Source: JAAYDY01 sp964500225
GTDB taxonomy: Bacteria; Planctomycetota; Phycisphaerae; FEN-1346; JAACEH01
Reading direction: 5' to 3'
NCBI GenBank assembly: GCA_964500225.1
Contig: CAZCOA010000011.1
Coordinates: 1 to 61,008 of the forward strand
DNA: 61,008 nucleotides
Shown: piece after piece, positions 36,801-44,840 of the stretch
How the letters are laid out: the number at the start of each line of letters is the position of its first letter
Numbering within the stretch: the stretch's first letter is position 1
Made by a program: the position numbers and the translations under genes
The notes under the pieces: generated by a model
The model's input: the letters and a program-made list of their open reading frames with translations, nothing else
What the model was told of the DNA's origin: nothing
Database searches by the model: none

Positions 36801-37650
36801 CCAGCGTGGCATGGGTCGTCGTCAGGTTGGCCAGTTGGATCGTCGCGGCCGAACCCGTCACCTGGAACAGGACCGTCGCCCGGCCATAGGACTGCCCCAG
36901 GTAAGCAGTCCCGTCCACCGTGAGGGTGCCGCCAGAGATCATGTACTGCGAGACGCTGCCCGATCCGATGTTGTAGTTCTTCTCCCAGCCCATGTTCAGC
37001 CCGCCGCCAATGTAGACGTCGCCGCCGGTCTGAACGACTGTGCCGCGCGTCGGGCAGGTCAAATAGCCGGACGCGCCCACGGCGACGTTCAAGCCCAGGT
37101 TGCGGTCATTGGCGTAATTGGCGGCAGTGATGATCAGCGTGCCGCTCTGAATGGTCAGCGTACCCGTCCCGTAGAATCCCTCGGCATCGTGGTACACGTC
37201 GTTCGGATAGCTCGGATGGGACACGCGGCCGATCAGCCCAAGCGACATGCTGTTGACCTCCAGGCCACCCGCGCTGCCGCCGTTCAGCGTGAGAAATCCA
37301 TGGGTGCCCTTGCCGACATACGTGGTGGCCGCACTCTCCCCGGCGGAGGCGTCCTGGATGATCCACCCGGCTGTGGCCGTCGCATTGGAATAGCCGGCGT
37401 TCGTCGGGTAGCCGAGATAAATGTTGTTGCCGAGGAAGGTGCCGCCGTTGGTGACCGTGACGGTGGCATCGGTCGTTTGGTTGACGACAACCACGTTCGA
37501 ACTCAGACTCCCATACGTGGTACCGTCCACCGTCATGTCGGCATTGATGGCGGCACTGACGCCCGAGGCGGCAATCGCCACCATGATCACAGCGGCCATG
37601 CACATGCTACACGCCCGCCACAAAGTGTCCCGCGTCATTTGTCTGCTCAT
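33898..37650 (-). CDS. Large secreted multidomain glycoside-hydrolase-like protein
   Basis: 1,250 residues from ATG 37650 (AAAGGAG six bases upstream). Parts in order: signal peptide (to about 35); a Gly/Thr/Asn-rich beta-helix region like autotransporter passengers (40-350; GTLTIQSGTLIITAANYAND); a LamG/concanavalin-like domain (390-600; YAAQCTLPATATTRKAYLQG, SIIVDDIMIND); a beta-sandwich (610-700); a TIM-barrel region like clan-A glycosidases (705-960) with NNMLLRFEWNPSLLGPEG and HPAIAWWMWHDEPIN, whose Glu is a good acid/base candidate; a small beta domain; and a C-terminal DNRLRE/CBM96-like domain (1065-1250). Likely degrades or binds polysaccharide outside the cell. It is flanked by two transposase remnants. 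Exact GH family not assigned. Confidence 0.75.
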   Translation of the reverse strand: MSRQMTRDTLWRACSMCMAAVIMVAIAASGVSAAINADMTVDGTTYGSLSSNVVVVNQTTDATVTVTNGGTFLGNNIYLGYPTNAGYSNATATAGWIIQDASAGESAATTYVGKGTHGFLTLNGGSAGGLEVNSMSLGLIGRVSHPSYPNDVYHDAEGFYGTGTLTIQSGTLIITAANYANDRNLGLNVAVGASGYLTCPTRGTVVQTGGDVYIGGGLNMGWEKNYNIGSGSVSQYMISGGTLTVDGTAYLGQSYGRATVLFQVTGSAATIQLANLTTTHATLAFVLDNSSQHISTIAATNATIGSDTTVDLDLDGFTPGLNDTFDLLTVTNGTLNLSQFSLADGDEEAWALQLDATGKTLQAVYLVDSEPPSAAYPTPPYLMSYNFEVGDLAHCRNLSTANNGTVTLSTSVRHSGRYAAQCTLPATATTRKAYLQGQFTYAPRQIEGSSLYMRAYIYLGSDFTVASGTSVSILSFGGFAPPPNGQYTGNVAEVAIRSASGNLVLGQPTSQGSAAGTTVLQRQRWYCVEACLTVDGANSSLAVSLDGAAEYGVTGMSVSAMPDGICAGLLSASSSGTAGSIIVDDIMINDQPIGMEDVAVLLNYPCFVSRVGAPVVAILTGDQADDSLRVTLTSSLGLNRTVCEKEGPLGGRVDFTVDLHDLPAANYTLTAVLLDSSNQERARAEYRYRKDFSGDPEFSIDAGNNIVWNGKKFFPVTAFGLSRQAMSAWRDNRYCNNMLLRFEWNPSLLGPEGFEVYLDAAEAIGMKDIGPDGDYRFGFDEGEPRFTVEAVIEYLTELKDHPAIAWWMWHDEPINWGFTSAEVKSWFDAQKELDPGRLNEVLDMGDCYQIGLLRAQLAYQTFPFLCADVYSWDIYPIENELYSGGTFVDYAKVADRAVNWNMGLVPVIVNVAVSDVVPNSRGGMPTPEEIAFVAWLSIVHKAKGVHWYPYNAGVPDQNYEAMAKFVDQVTDLTEAILGDDAPVAVTCTSLTGGRIDMRATTDGSEKIYIFAVNLERTAQSARFTVAGLAANEEIKVYGENRSLTSAADGTFEDTFNQVGVHIYVINDDEDPPPDDTVTARYPIAAGNDDMECTPWGIYLDSTRLSFPYNNVVRPTFMRWQLDIPAGSVVNSAHIEVWSDSNTSTLNPTVLRFQLIDSDSCPEFTTSPYSWALCAGEVDWTMEPWTANMRYFTPELKSLVQDFIDRPGYEPNNYIGLRFSYISGVSRRTWAYEYNTAKAPVLVVNYTPPEQ

Positions 37651-38031
37651 CTGCAACTCCTTTCATGGGTGTGCTGTGTCCTATCGCGACTCCGGGAGGG
37701 TAGCGTGTGGTGCGCGGAGGCCGCGACGATTTGTCATTCCGTGCCGCCCTCGGACAGTAGAAGGACCATCGCCCGGGCCATGCCGGGATTCATCGAAGCT
37801 GCAAGTCAGACACTACCTCGCTTGCGCTGCCGCTTAGACATGAGTGCCCGCACAGACGCATGGCAGCAGTAGCCAAACGAAAAGACGTGCGACTTGTGAC
37901 CGTGGTACGACAATAAACGGGGAAAAACAAGCGACAGGGGGTGGAGAAGTGCAGATATGTTCTGTATGAATGCACCCTGGGCGGTCGCGCGGCGCCGCTT
38001 CAGGGGCCGACGTCAACACAGCGAAGAACCC
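37651..38031. other. Upstream region of the large hydrolase gene, no gene seen
   Basis: This stretch contains the SD sequence of the hydrolase gene next to its start and presumably its promoter, which I could not define. No frame has protein-like character; the right end adjoins the IS3 remnant. Confidence 0.4.
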
Positions 38032-38266
38032 CTTCAACTGCCCGCCACGCTCCGTCCGTTCGACAACGAAGTCGTAGCCCCAGACGTGGTTCTTCTGCCG
38101 CGGCCGACGCCGGTCGCAGGCGTTCGCTCGATGGCCCAAACGCCTCCTTTTGCGGGCTTTCCGGCGAATCTGCGACCCCTCCTGCTTCCACAGCCGGCGC
38201 TCCCCGCTTGACGTTCACCCGCCGGCCCTCCCGACGCAACAGCGCCGCGATCCGCCGGTAGCCGAA
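38032..38266 (-). mobile_element. IS3-like transposase (orfB) remnant, frameshifted
   Basis: The minus strand encodes FGYRRIAALLRREGRRVNVK, typical of IS3-family OrfB, then slips by one base near 38207. The other frame continues RLWKQEGSQIRRKARKRRR and NHVWGYDFVVERTERGGQLK, which is the start of the integrase core with its first catalytic Asp (YDF). Similarity ends at about 38032. Only about 78 residues survive, so it is inactive. 38267-38452 holds nothing else recognisable. Confidence 0.75.
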
Positions 38267-38452
38267 CTGCGACCACGCCCCCCCTCCCCCAGGCAGGACC
38301 GTATCGAGGGTCTTCACCGTGCGTTTGGCATCTGCGACCAGCAGGGGTCCGTGGCACGCGGGATATGTCGGTCATATGCTCTAGCGCCGTCGGTCCTTAT
38401 GCGGCGAGGAGGCCACGGCTTCGGCGGTGTTTTGTTGACTCGACTTATGGCA

Positions 38453-39706
38453 TCATCGGCGGGGTGCCGTCGGCGCAGGACTGCCCGACGGAGCGCGGCG
38501 TTCGGACTCCTCGTCGCGATCGGCTTTCGGGCTATCGCCCGCCGGCGGCGGAGGTTCCTTCTGCGGCGGCAGGTTCACATAGATCGGATTGCTGTACGAA
38601 CGGATGCCTGCCTGAAGACGGTACCAGTGGAACGATCCTCGCGCCTCCGGCCCGAAACGGTGTATGAACCGCTTGCCGTCCGCGCGCTGCGGCTTGCCGT
38701 CCACATAGAGCGTCGCACCGTCGGCCTCCCAGGTCACCGTCACCTGCTCGTCGGCGGCCACGGCGTCACCGATACGTCCGACCAGTCCGCTGCCGTCGGG
38801 GGCCTTGCGATCGCTCGTCACCGTCAGCGTCCCTGCCGAAGCGTCGCTACCCACACAGACTCGCCCCATGCGCAGGGCGTCGCGCAGCACCTCGCGTGTC
38901 AGTTCGCCCTCGATCCAGGCCCACGTCGTCGCATAGAGCGTACCCCAATGGTCGTCCGTCGCCCCCACGCCGACGACGCGGCGGCGCTCTGTGGCAATCC
39001 ACTGGTCCCATCGCGCGGCCGCCGACAGAGCCGGACTGATCGGATGGAACACTTCCAGGCCGCTCAGCCACGGATCCAGGTCCTGTCCCCTCGGCCCTTC
39101 GGTCCACGGTCGCCAACTACTGTTCCGGTTGACCAGAAAATTCGGCAACTGATAAGGATGTGCGACAAAGACCAGCCCCTTCTGCCGCCGGACCTCGGCC
39201 AGGAGCTTTGCCAGAGGCATGTCCACCACCTTCTCCAACTCCACGAAACTGATGGTCATGTGGCCGGGCCAAGCGTAGGTGCGTTCCCACCCCAGCACAA
39301 CAAGCGGATCGTCCTCGGCGGCCGTGCGCTTGGCCAGCCGCAGGCCCATCTCGACACACCAGAGCCGACCGGTCGCCTCGTCCTTGCGGTCCATGGCGTG
39401 CGGCGTCAGGATGATCCACTTGAGCCCTACGGCCTTGGCGGCCGCAATCGCTCCGTCCAGATCGTGGGCTGCGTGGTTGTACTTCGGTGGTACGTCGGGA
39501 GGGCTGATGTGGCTGTGAGTATCCCCGGGCAGCCATTGGCCGGCCGACGACGGAGCACCCCACGCCGCAAGCAGCACACAGGCACACGCGACTGGTGCCG
39601 CCAGGGCTGGCAGGCGTCGTCCGGCCCACCCTCGCGCCGACGATATGCTCAATCGCCGCCCCATCGGCTCGATCCGCCGCTTGCGTCTGTCATGCTGATC
39701 AACCAT
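38453..39706 (-). CDS. Exported PHP-type metallohydrolase (CehA/McbA-like)
   Basis: About 417 residues from ATG 39706, which overlaps the rmlC-like stop (ATGGTTGA); ATG 39664 is an alternative. A long Arg-rich n-region and hydrophobic core (ALAAPVACACVLLAAWGAP) form a signal peptide. The PHP/polymerase-histidinol-phosphatase-like metal motifs are present in order: GDTHSHI, ILTPHAMD, FVAHPYQ and GATDDHWG. A beta-rich domain (320-400) and a Pro/Arg-rich tail follow. Such secreted enzymes cleave phosphate or carbamate esters. It may be co-transcribed with the rml-like genes, although a functional link is not obvious. Confidence 0.72.
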   Translation of the reverse strand: MVDQHDRRKRRIEPMGRRLSISSARGWAGRRLPALAAPVACACVLLAAWGAPSSAGQWLPGDTHSHISPPDVPPKYNHAAHDLDGAIAAAKAVGLKWIILTPHAMDRKDEATGRLWCVEMGLRLAKRTAAEDDPLVVLGWERTYAWPGHMTISFVELEKVVDMPLAKLLAEVRRQKGLVFVAHPYQLPNFLVNRNSSWRPWTEGPRGQDLDPWLSGLEVFHPISPALSAAARWDQWIATERRRVVGVGATDDHWGTLYATTWAWIEGELTREVLRDALRMGRVCVGSDASAGTLTVTSDRKAPDGSGLVGRIGDAVAADEQVTVTWEADGATLYVDGKPQRADGKRFIHRFGPEARGSFHWYRLQAGIRSYSNPIYVNLPPQKEPPPPAGDSPKADRDEESERRAPSGSPAPTAPRR

Positions 39707-40154
39707 CCTTGCGCGCCCAATCGTAGGGAATCGACGGATCGTGCGCCGGCACACGATACTCATCCGGCTCTTTCGGGTTGTACACCTCCGTCGGCACGTT
39801 GATCACCATGGCCTCCGTCTGGCTAATGCACTTGAAGCCGTGGTACACGCCCTTGGGAATCCTCAGGCGGATCGGATTGTGCTCCCCCATGAAGAACTCG
39901 TTCACTTCGCCGCGCGTCGGGCTGCCCTCGCGGGCGTCGTACAGCACCACCTTCATCATGCCCACAACGCAGAAGAAGTTGTCGGTCTGCTTCTTGTGGT
40001 AGTGCCACGCCTTGACCACGCCGGGGTAGGCGGTGGTCAGATACACCTGACCGAATCGCTCGAAATCCGGCTCGTCGCTGCGGAATATCTCCGCCAACCG
40101 GCCACGCTCGTCCGGAATCACCCGCTTGCACGTCACCCTCACGCCGTCAATCAT
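39699..40154 (-). CDS. dTDP-4-dehydrorhamnose 3,5-epimerase family protein
   Basis: 151 residues, a RmlC-like cupin. VIPDERGRLAEIFRSDE, GVVKAWHYHKKQTDNFFCVV (catalytic His region) and IPKGVYHGFKCIS are family motifs. It is shorter than canonical RmlC (about 180), resembling the FdtA/short-epimerase subgroup, so the product sugar is uncertain. It follows the RmlA-like gene by 42 bases and overlaps the next gene by 8 bases, indicating one operon. RmlB and RmlD are not in the window. Confidence 0.8.
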   Translation of the reverse strand: MIDGVRVTCKRVIPDERGRLAEIFRSDEPDFERFGQVYLTTAYPGVVKAWHYHKKQTDNFFCVVGMMKVVLYDAREGSPTRGEVNEFFMGEHNPIRLRIPKGVYHGFKCISQTEAMVINVPTEVYNPKEPDEYRVPAHDPSIPYDWARKDG

Positions 40155-40196
40155 CGCATGACTCTCCTGAATCGTTCGTGTAGCCCGCGCGGGAGC

Positions 40197-40934
40197 TTAC
40201 TTCCTCGTAATGTCCACATCTTTCATCAGCACATTGGCCCTCAGCAGCGACTCGAATGTGCCGGCGTCGGTCCACGAGCCTTTCAGCAGATCCCACGTCA
40301 TCCGCCCGCGGCCGATGTAGCAGTTGTTGACATCCGTAATCTCCAACTCGCCACGGCCCGACGGCTTCAAGGTACGGATGACCGTGAAGACCTCGGCGTC
40401 GTAGAAGTAGATGCCCGTGACGGCCAGATTCGTCTTTGGGCGGGCGGGCTTCTCTTCAATGCCGATCACCGTCTTGCGGTCGGCACTCAGCTCGGCCACT
40501 CCGAACCGCGGCGCGTCCTCCACCTCTTTCAGCAGAATCTTCGCGCCGCCGCCCTGCTTCAGATAGTTTTCGACAAACGGAGCGATGGAATCCTCGAAAA
40601 CCTGGTCGCCCAGAATCACGCAGCAACTGTCGCTGCCGACGAACTGCGCCGCCAGGCCAAGCGCCTGGGCAATGCCCCCGGCCTCGTCCTGCACCTTGTA
40701 TGTGAACTTGCAGCCAAAGTCCACTCCGCTGCCCAACAGGCTGACGATGTCGCCCATGTGCTCGCGGCCGGTTACAATCAGAATTTCGGTCACTCCCGCG
40801 TGAACCAGCTTGTAGATCGGGTGATAAATCATCGGATACCGCCCGACCGGCAGCAGATGCTTGTTGGTCACATTCGTCAGGGGCCGCAGGCGGCTACCCG
40901 TTCCCCCCGCAAGGACAATGCCTTTCATCGCCAT
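40197..40934 (-). CDS. rmlA: Glucose-1-phosphate thymidylyltransferase-like nucleotidyltransferase
   Basis: 245 residues from ATG 40934, chosen over 40952 and 40928 because GGAG lies six bases upstream. The N-terminal KGIVLAGGTGSRLRPLTNVT is the nucleotide loop; NKHLLPVGRYPMIYHPI and ITDVNNCYIGRGRM are typical of RmlA, as is VTGIYFYDAEVF. It makes dTDP-glucose (or a related NDP-sugar) from glucose-1-phosphate. It lacks the C-terminal 40-50 residues of long RmlA, as in the short form common in Archaea and deep-branching bacteria. With the RmlC-like gene it suggests a deoxysugar for surface glycans. Confidence 0.82.
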   Translation of the reverse strand: MAMKGIVLAGGTGSRLRPLTNVTNKHLLPVGRYPMIYHPIYKLVHAGVTEILIVTGREHMGDIVSLLGSGVDFGCKFTYKVQDEAGGIAQALGLAAQFVGSDSCCVILGDQVFEDSIAPFVENYLKQGGGAKILLKEVEDAPRFGVAELSADRKTVIGIEEKPARPKTNLAVTGIYFYDAEVFTVIRTLKPSGRGELEITDVNNCYIGRGRMTWDLLKGSWTDAGTFESLLRANVLMKDVDITRK

Positions 40935-41460
40935 GACTCTCTCCACTGACAAGGGCGCTCACTGACCCGCACAACGGCCATCCACGGACGTCTATCCTAA
41001 CCCAACGGCTTCAGTTTCACAAGTGGCTCACACGCGGCCTGCTCACGCGTCGAATTGCCGGTCGCAGACGCCCACGACGCCAACAGACAGGTCGTCCCTC
41101 AAAAAAAACACCTTCTCCACACCCACAACACAGGATGTGGAGCCTAGTTCTTCCTTTCTTGCGCCGGTCCGTCCATATCAGACCGTCGCCGCCCTTATGC
41201 GCCGCGGCCTTCGACACCCCGTGGCATCCTGAGCGAAATTCCGAATATTATTCGGAAGAACCGCTCCAACGCATGCCCCTGACCATCCTGGAACCTTGCC
41301 AAGTGTTTTTTCTCTGCCGCATCATCTCCCTCGGTGCGATTTGACTTGCCGTCGGTCATCCGTGCACTTCTTCCCATATGGGTTCCGGGAGGCCCCTCTC
41401 TGAAAATCAACTGCCGTGTCGGCGCCAGGACCGTCCACGAGCATCACCGCGCAAAGAACA
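40935..41460. other. Intergenic region without a supported gene
   Basis: About 500 bases with mixed composition, including AT-richer patches near 41100 and 41300. It should hold the promoter of the rml-like operon. No frame on either strand looks coding. Confidence 0.4.
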
Positions 41461-41493
41461 CGGGCGGCTCTCTGTCTATCGGAGAGCCGCCCG
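41461..41493 (-). terminator. Hairpin terminator after the enolase/FtsB-like unit
   Basis: CGGGCGGCTCTC pairs perfectly with GAGAGCCGCCCG (12 bp) around a 9-base loop, 25 bases after the stop of the FtsB-like gene. The downstream minus-strand sequence (TGTTCTTTG) is only moderately T-rich. Confidence 0.65.
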
Positions 41494-41517
41494 CGTCGGT
41501 TATGTCATAAGCGTCCA

Positions 41518-42018
41518 CTAAGCCCGCGTCTGTCGCGGCCGGGTCGGAATGTCGAACAGCAGCATCGCTGTCGCCAACGCCATCACACTAATCACCATGG
41601 CGGCACTGCGGGCCACCGGCCGCTCGAAACCCCGGCAGAAACATTCCCACCGGGTCATCGGCTTCTCCGCAGGCGTCACCGGCTCGATCCGGATGCCCGT
41701 CGTTTCGACGTCAAACGGCAACGGTCGTTCGCCGCTGCGACGGTAGCCCAGATCCTCGCGGGCCCGACGCGCCACATACTCCGGATCGTCCGTCAGCGCT
41801 TTCCGTAAAATCGCCAGGTCGTCCGCCAGCCGCTGCAATTGGTCCGTCCGGGCCTGCTCGATGGCCTGACGGTGCAGCGCCGCCCGACGATCGGCCATCG
41901 GCTGGGCCAGGACCGACACGCCGAACAGCACCATCGCCGGCAGCGCCAGAGCCCAGAACCCCAGACTCCGCAACGCTCCAGCGCCGACCGACTGCGACCG
42001 ACCCTCTACTTCCTGCAC
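41518..42018 (-). CDS. FtsB/DivIC-like septum protein with extra C-terminal TM
   Basis: 166 residues from GTG 42018, chosen because GGAGG lies seven bases upstream, inside the end of eno; the coding regions overlap by 13 bases. It has a TM helix (about 20-38), a coiled coil (about 45-80: RQAIEQARTDQLQRLADDLA) and the FtsB/DivIC-like motif DDPEYVARRAREDLGYRRSG. A C-terminal helix (SAAMVISVMALATAMLLF) is probably a second TM segment, which classical FtsB lacks. The family bridges early and late divisome proteins; eno-ftsB order is also found in many proteobacteria, supporting the call. Confidence 0.65.
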   Translation of the reverse strand: MQEVEGRSQSVGAGALRSLGFWALALPAMVLFGVSVLAQPMADRRAALHRQAIEQARTDQLQRLADDLAILRKALTDDPEYVARRAREDLGYRRSGERPLPFDVETTGIRIEPVTPAEKPMTRWECFCRGFERPVARSAAMVISVMALATAMLLFDIPTRPRQTRA

Positions 42019-43283
42019 AGCGTTCCTCCGTAAACCGCACTGTCGCCCAGTTCTTCCTCGATCCGGAGCAACTGGTTGTACTTGCAGACGCGGTCCGTGC
42101 GACACAGCGACCCCGTCTTGATCTGCCCTGCACCGGCAGCCACCACCACGTCGGCGATGGTTGTGTCCTCGGTCTCGCCGCTGCGATGGCTCACCACGGC
42201 AGTGTACCCGGCCTTGTGCGCCATCTCGATCGCCGCCAGCGTCTCGGTCAGCGTCCCGATCTGGTTCAACTTGATCAGGATCGAATTGGCCACGCCGTCT
42301 TTGATGCCACGGCCAAGACGCTCGGTGTTGGTCACGAACACGTCGTCGCCGACCAACTGCACCTGGTCACCTAGTTTATCGGTCAGAAGCTTCCATCCTT
42401 TCCAATCATCTTCCGCCATGCCGTCTTCGATCGAGCAGATCGGGTACTTCTTCACCCAGTCGCCGTAAAAATCGACCATTTCGGCTGCCGACAGCTTCCG
42501 CTTCTCCGAAGCCAGATCGTACTTGCCGTCCTTGAAGAACTCGCTCGACGCCGGATCCAAGGCGATGAACACCTGCTTGCCGGCCTTATACCCGGCCTGC
42601 TTGATCGCCTCCAGAATCACGTCGCACGCTTCGGCGTTGCTCTTCAGGTCGGGGGCAAAACCACCCTCGTCGCCCACGGCCGTGTTGTAGTTCTTCGATG
42701 CGAGAACCTTCTTGAGGGCATGGAAAATCTCGGTCACCATACGCAGTCCTTCGCTAAAACTCTTGGCGCCCAAGGGCATCACCATGAACTCCTGAAGGTC
42801 CACATTGTTATCGGCGTGCGAGCCGCCGTTGAGGATGTTGCACATCGGCACCGGAAGGATATTGGCCTTCGCGCCGCCAATGTACCGATAGAGCGGCAGA
42901 CCGCAGTACGCCGCCGCAGCCTTCGCCGTCGCCAAGCTCACGCCCAGAATCGCGTTGGCTCCGAGCTTGCCCTTGTTTTTCGTGCCGTCCAGCGCGATCA
43001 TCGTATTGTCGATGGCCACCTGGTCGCGGGCATCCATGCCCACCAGCTCTGCGGCGATCACCGTGTTGACATTTTTGACGGCCTTGGTCGTGCCCTTGCC
43101 GCCATAGCGTTTCGGATCCTTATCGCGAAGCTCCACCGCCTCGTGAATGCCGGTGGACGCCCCCGACGGCACGGCTGCGCGGCCCATGTCCCCGCTCTCC
43201 AGGCACACCTCGACCTCGACCGTCGGATTGCCCCGCGAGTCCAGAATTTCCCGTGCATGAATCATCTCGATCAATGCCGACAT
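42006..43283 (-). CDS. eno: Enolase
   Basis: 425 residues. Converts 2-phosphoglycerate to phosphoenolpyruvate in glycolysis and acts in the cytoplasm, also as an RNA degradosome partner in some bacteria. Motifs: ILDSRGNPTVEVEV at the N-terminus, SGASTGIHEAVELRD (flexible loop), Mg-binding acids around SIEDGMAEDD and LVGDDVFVTN, the catalytic Lys in ILIKLNQIGTLTET, and SHRSGETEDTTIADV. Length is standard. A promoter candidate lies about 80 bases upstream; the FtsB-like gene overlaps its 3' end. Confidence 0.97.
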   Translation of the reverse strand: MSALIEMIHAREILDSRGNPTVEVEVCLESGDMGRAAVPSGASTGIHEAVELRDKDPKRYGGKGTTKAVKNVNTVIAAELVGMDARDQVAIDNTMIALDGTKNKGKLGANAILGVSLATAKAAAAYCGLPLYRYIGGAKANILPVPMCNILNGGSHADNNVDLQEFMVMPLGAKSFSEGLRMVTEIFHALKKVLASKNYNTAVGDEGGFAPDLKSNAEACDVILEAIKQAGYKAGKQVFIALDPASSEFFKDGKYDLASEKRKLSAAEMVDFYGDWVKKYPICSIEDGMAEDDWKGWKLLTDKLGDQVQLVGDDVFVTNTERLGRGIKDGVANSILIKLNQIGTLTETLAAIEMAHKAGYTAVVSHRSGETEDTTIADVVVAAGAGQIKTGSLCRTDRVCKYNQLLRIEEELGDSAVYGGTLCRK

Positions 43284-43361
43284 GCCTTGTCCCTTTCATT
43301 TTCCAAGTGGCCACTGTCTATCCAGTCGCCGAGCCGCCCGGCCCGACAACATGAAACTTAG

Positions 43362-43389
43362 AGTATAAGCTCTCTGGGACAAATTCCAA
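43362..43389 (-). promoter_or_regulatory. Sigma70-like promoter of eno
   Basis: On the minus strand TTGGAA (43389-43384) and TATACT (43367-43362) are separated by 16 bases, about 80 bases before the eno ATG, in an AT-rich patch between miaB and eno. Confidence 0.55.
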
Positions 43390-43418
43390 GGGGGAACTCG
43401 CCGCCGCCCTCCCAAACG

Positions 43419-44825
43419 TCATGCCCCGACCAACTCGCCGAACAGGGTAATCGGCGATACGCGAGTGATCCGCACCGGCACAACACAGCCAATCAGGTGG
43501 GGTGGCCCTTCGAACAGAACGATCTGATGCCCCGGCGAACGCGAAGAAAGCTGCGTGCGCTCGTCGCCGGAGCCGTCCCGCGCCCCGTCCAAGTGAGGCT
43601 TCCGACTCGGACCGGTGACCAGGCACTCGACCGTGCGGCCGATCAGGGCTCGTTTGCTCCGCAGTGCCGACTCGGACCACACCGCCAGGAGCCGCGCCAG
43701 GCGATCCTTCTTGGTATCTTCGGGCACGTCGTCATCCAGCCTCGCGGCCGCTGTGCCGGGCCGAACCGAGTACTTGAACGCGAACACCTGCGAAAAGTCC
43801 ATCTCGCGAATCAGCGCGACAGTCGCCTCGAAGTCCTCGTCGGTCTCGCCGGGAAAGCCCACGATGAAGTCCGACGCAACGCTCAGCCCCGGCACACGGC
43901 GGCGAGCCGCCGCCACCCGCTCGCGGTACTCGCCGACCGTGTAGCCGCGATTCATCTGCCGCAGCACACGGTCCGAACCGCTCTGCGCGGGCAAATGCAG
44001 GTACGGCGCCACAGGAGGCCCGGCCGCAAGACACTCGATGATGGCGTCACTCAGATTCTTCGGGTGGGTAGTAACGAAATCCAAACGGACTAGTCCATTG
44101 ACGGCAGCCGCCGCCCGCACCAGATCGGCCAACTGCCACTGCCGCCCTTGCTCCTGACGAGCATACGACCCGATGCTCTGCCCCAGCAGCGTCACGTGCC
44201 GCACGCCCGCGGCCACCAGGCGACGCACCTCGTCGAGAATCGCCGACGGCGGACGGCTCGCTTCCGGACCGCGAACATACGGCACGATGCAGTAGGCGCA
44301 GAAATTGTCGCAACCCCGCATCACGCGAACGTACGCATGAAACGGATGCTCTCCGACAGGCGTCAAACGGCCCAGCTCGAATGCTTCCAGGTGGTCGTCC
44401 ACATCGCCCGAAGAGCGCGCGGCTCGCGGCGCATCCAATGCCGCCAGATGGGTTCCTCCCCCGCGAGCCGCCGCCTCACGCACAAGATCCTCCAGCCGAT
44501 CCAGTTGCCCCGGCCCACAGATGAAGTCCACGTGCGGCAGACGGCGGAAAATATCGTCGCGGTCTTTCTCGGCCATGCACCCCAAAATGCCGATAATCAG
44601 CCCCGGCTGCCGGGCCTTGCGGTGCTTCAGCTTACCGGTATTGCTATAGACCCGGTCTTCGGCATGCTGACGCACACTGCACGTGACAAATAACACCACG
44701 TCGGCGTTGCGTAGCCCGCCGGCCTCGCGCAGCCCCATGGCACGCAACCGGTCAGCCGCCAACTGGCCGTCCAGTTTGTTCATCTGGCAGCCATACACCT
44801 CGACGTGAAACGTCTTCTGGACCAT
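43419..44825 (-). CDS. miaB: tRNA-2-methylthio-N6-dimethylallyladenosine synthase
   Basis: 468 residues from ATG 44825. N-terminal UPF0004 domain with three cluster cysteines (YGCQMN, VTCSVRQHAEDR, LGCMAEKD), then the radical-SAM site CDNFCAYCIVPYVRG (about 160), a TIM barrel (LPAQSGSDRVLRQMNRGYT) and a C-terminal TRAM domain (IGRTVECLVTGPSRKP). QMN, SVR and the GPEASRP segment match MiaB better than RimO or MtaB. It methylthiolates i6A37 of tRNAs reading UNN codons. Its start is just downstream of the terminator of the big TPR gene. Confidence 0.9.
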   Translation of the reverse strand: MVQKTFHVEVYGCQMNKLDGQLAADRLRAMGLREAGGLRNADVVLFVTCSVRQHAEDRVYSNTGKLKHRKARQPGLIIGILGCMAEKDRDDIFRRLPHVDFICGPGQLDRLEDLVREAAARGGGTHLAALDAPRAARSSGDVDDHLEAFELGRLTPVGEHPFHAYVRVMRGCDNFCAYCIVPYVRGPEASRPPSAILDEVRRLVAAGVRHVTLLGQSIGSYARQEQGRQWQLADLVRAAAAVNGLVRLDFVTTHPKNLSDAIIECLAAGPPVAPYLHLPAQSGSDRVLRQMNRGYTVGEYRERVAAARRRVPGLSVASDFIVGFPGETDEDFEATVALIREMDFSQVFAFKYSVRPGTAAARLDDDVPEDTKKDRLARLLAVWSESALRSKRALIGRTVECLVTGPSRKPHLDGARDGSGDERTQLSSRSPGHQIVLFEGPPHLIGCVVPVRITRVSPITLFGELVGA

Positions 44826-44840
44826 TGCCTCGCTCGCAGG

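Noticed and set aside
38150..39802. A 550-codon plus-strand frame opposite the CehA-like gene
   Set aside because: Antisense shadow; the minus strand has the metal-binding motifs and the signal peptide.
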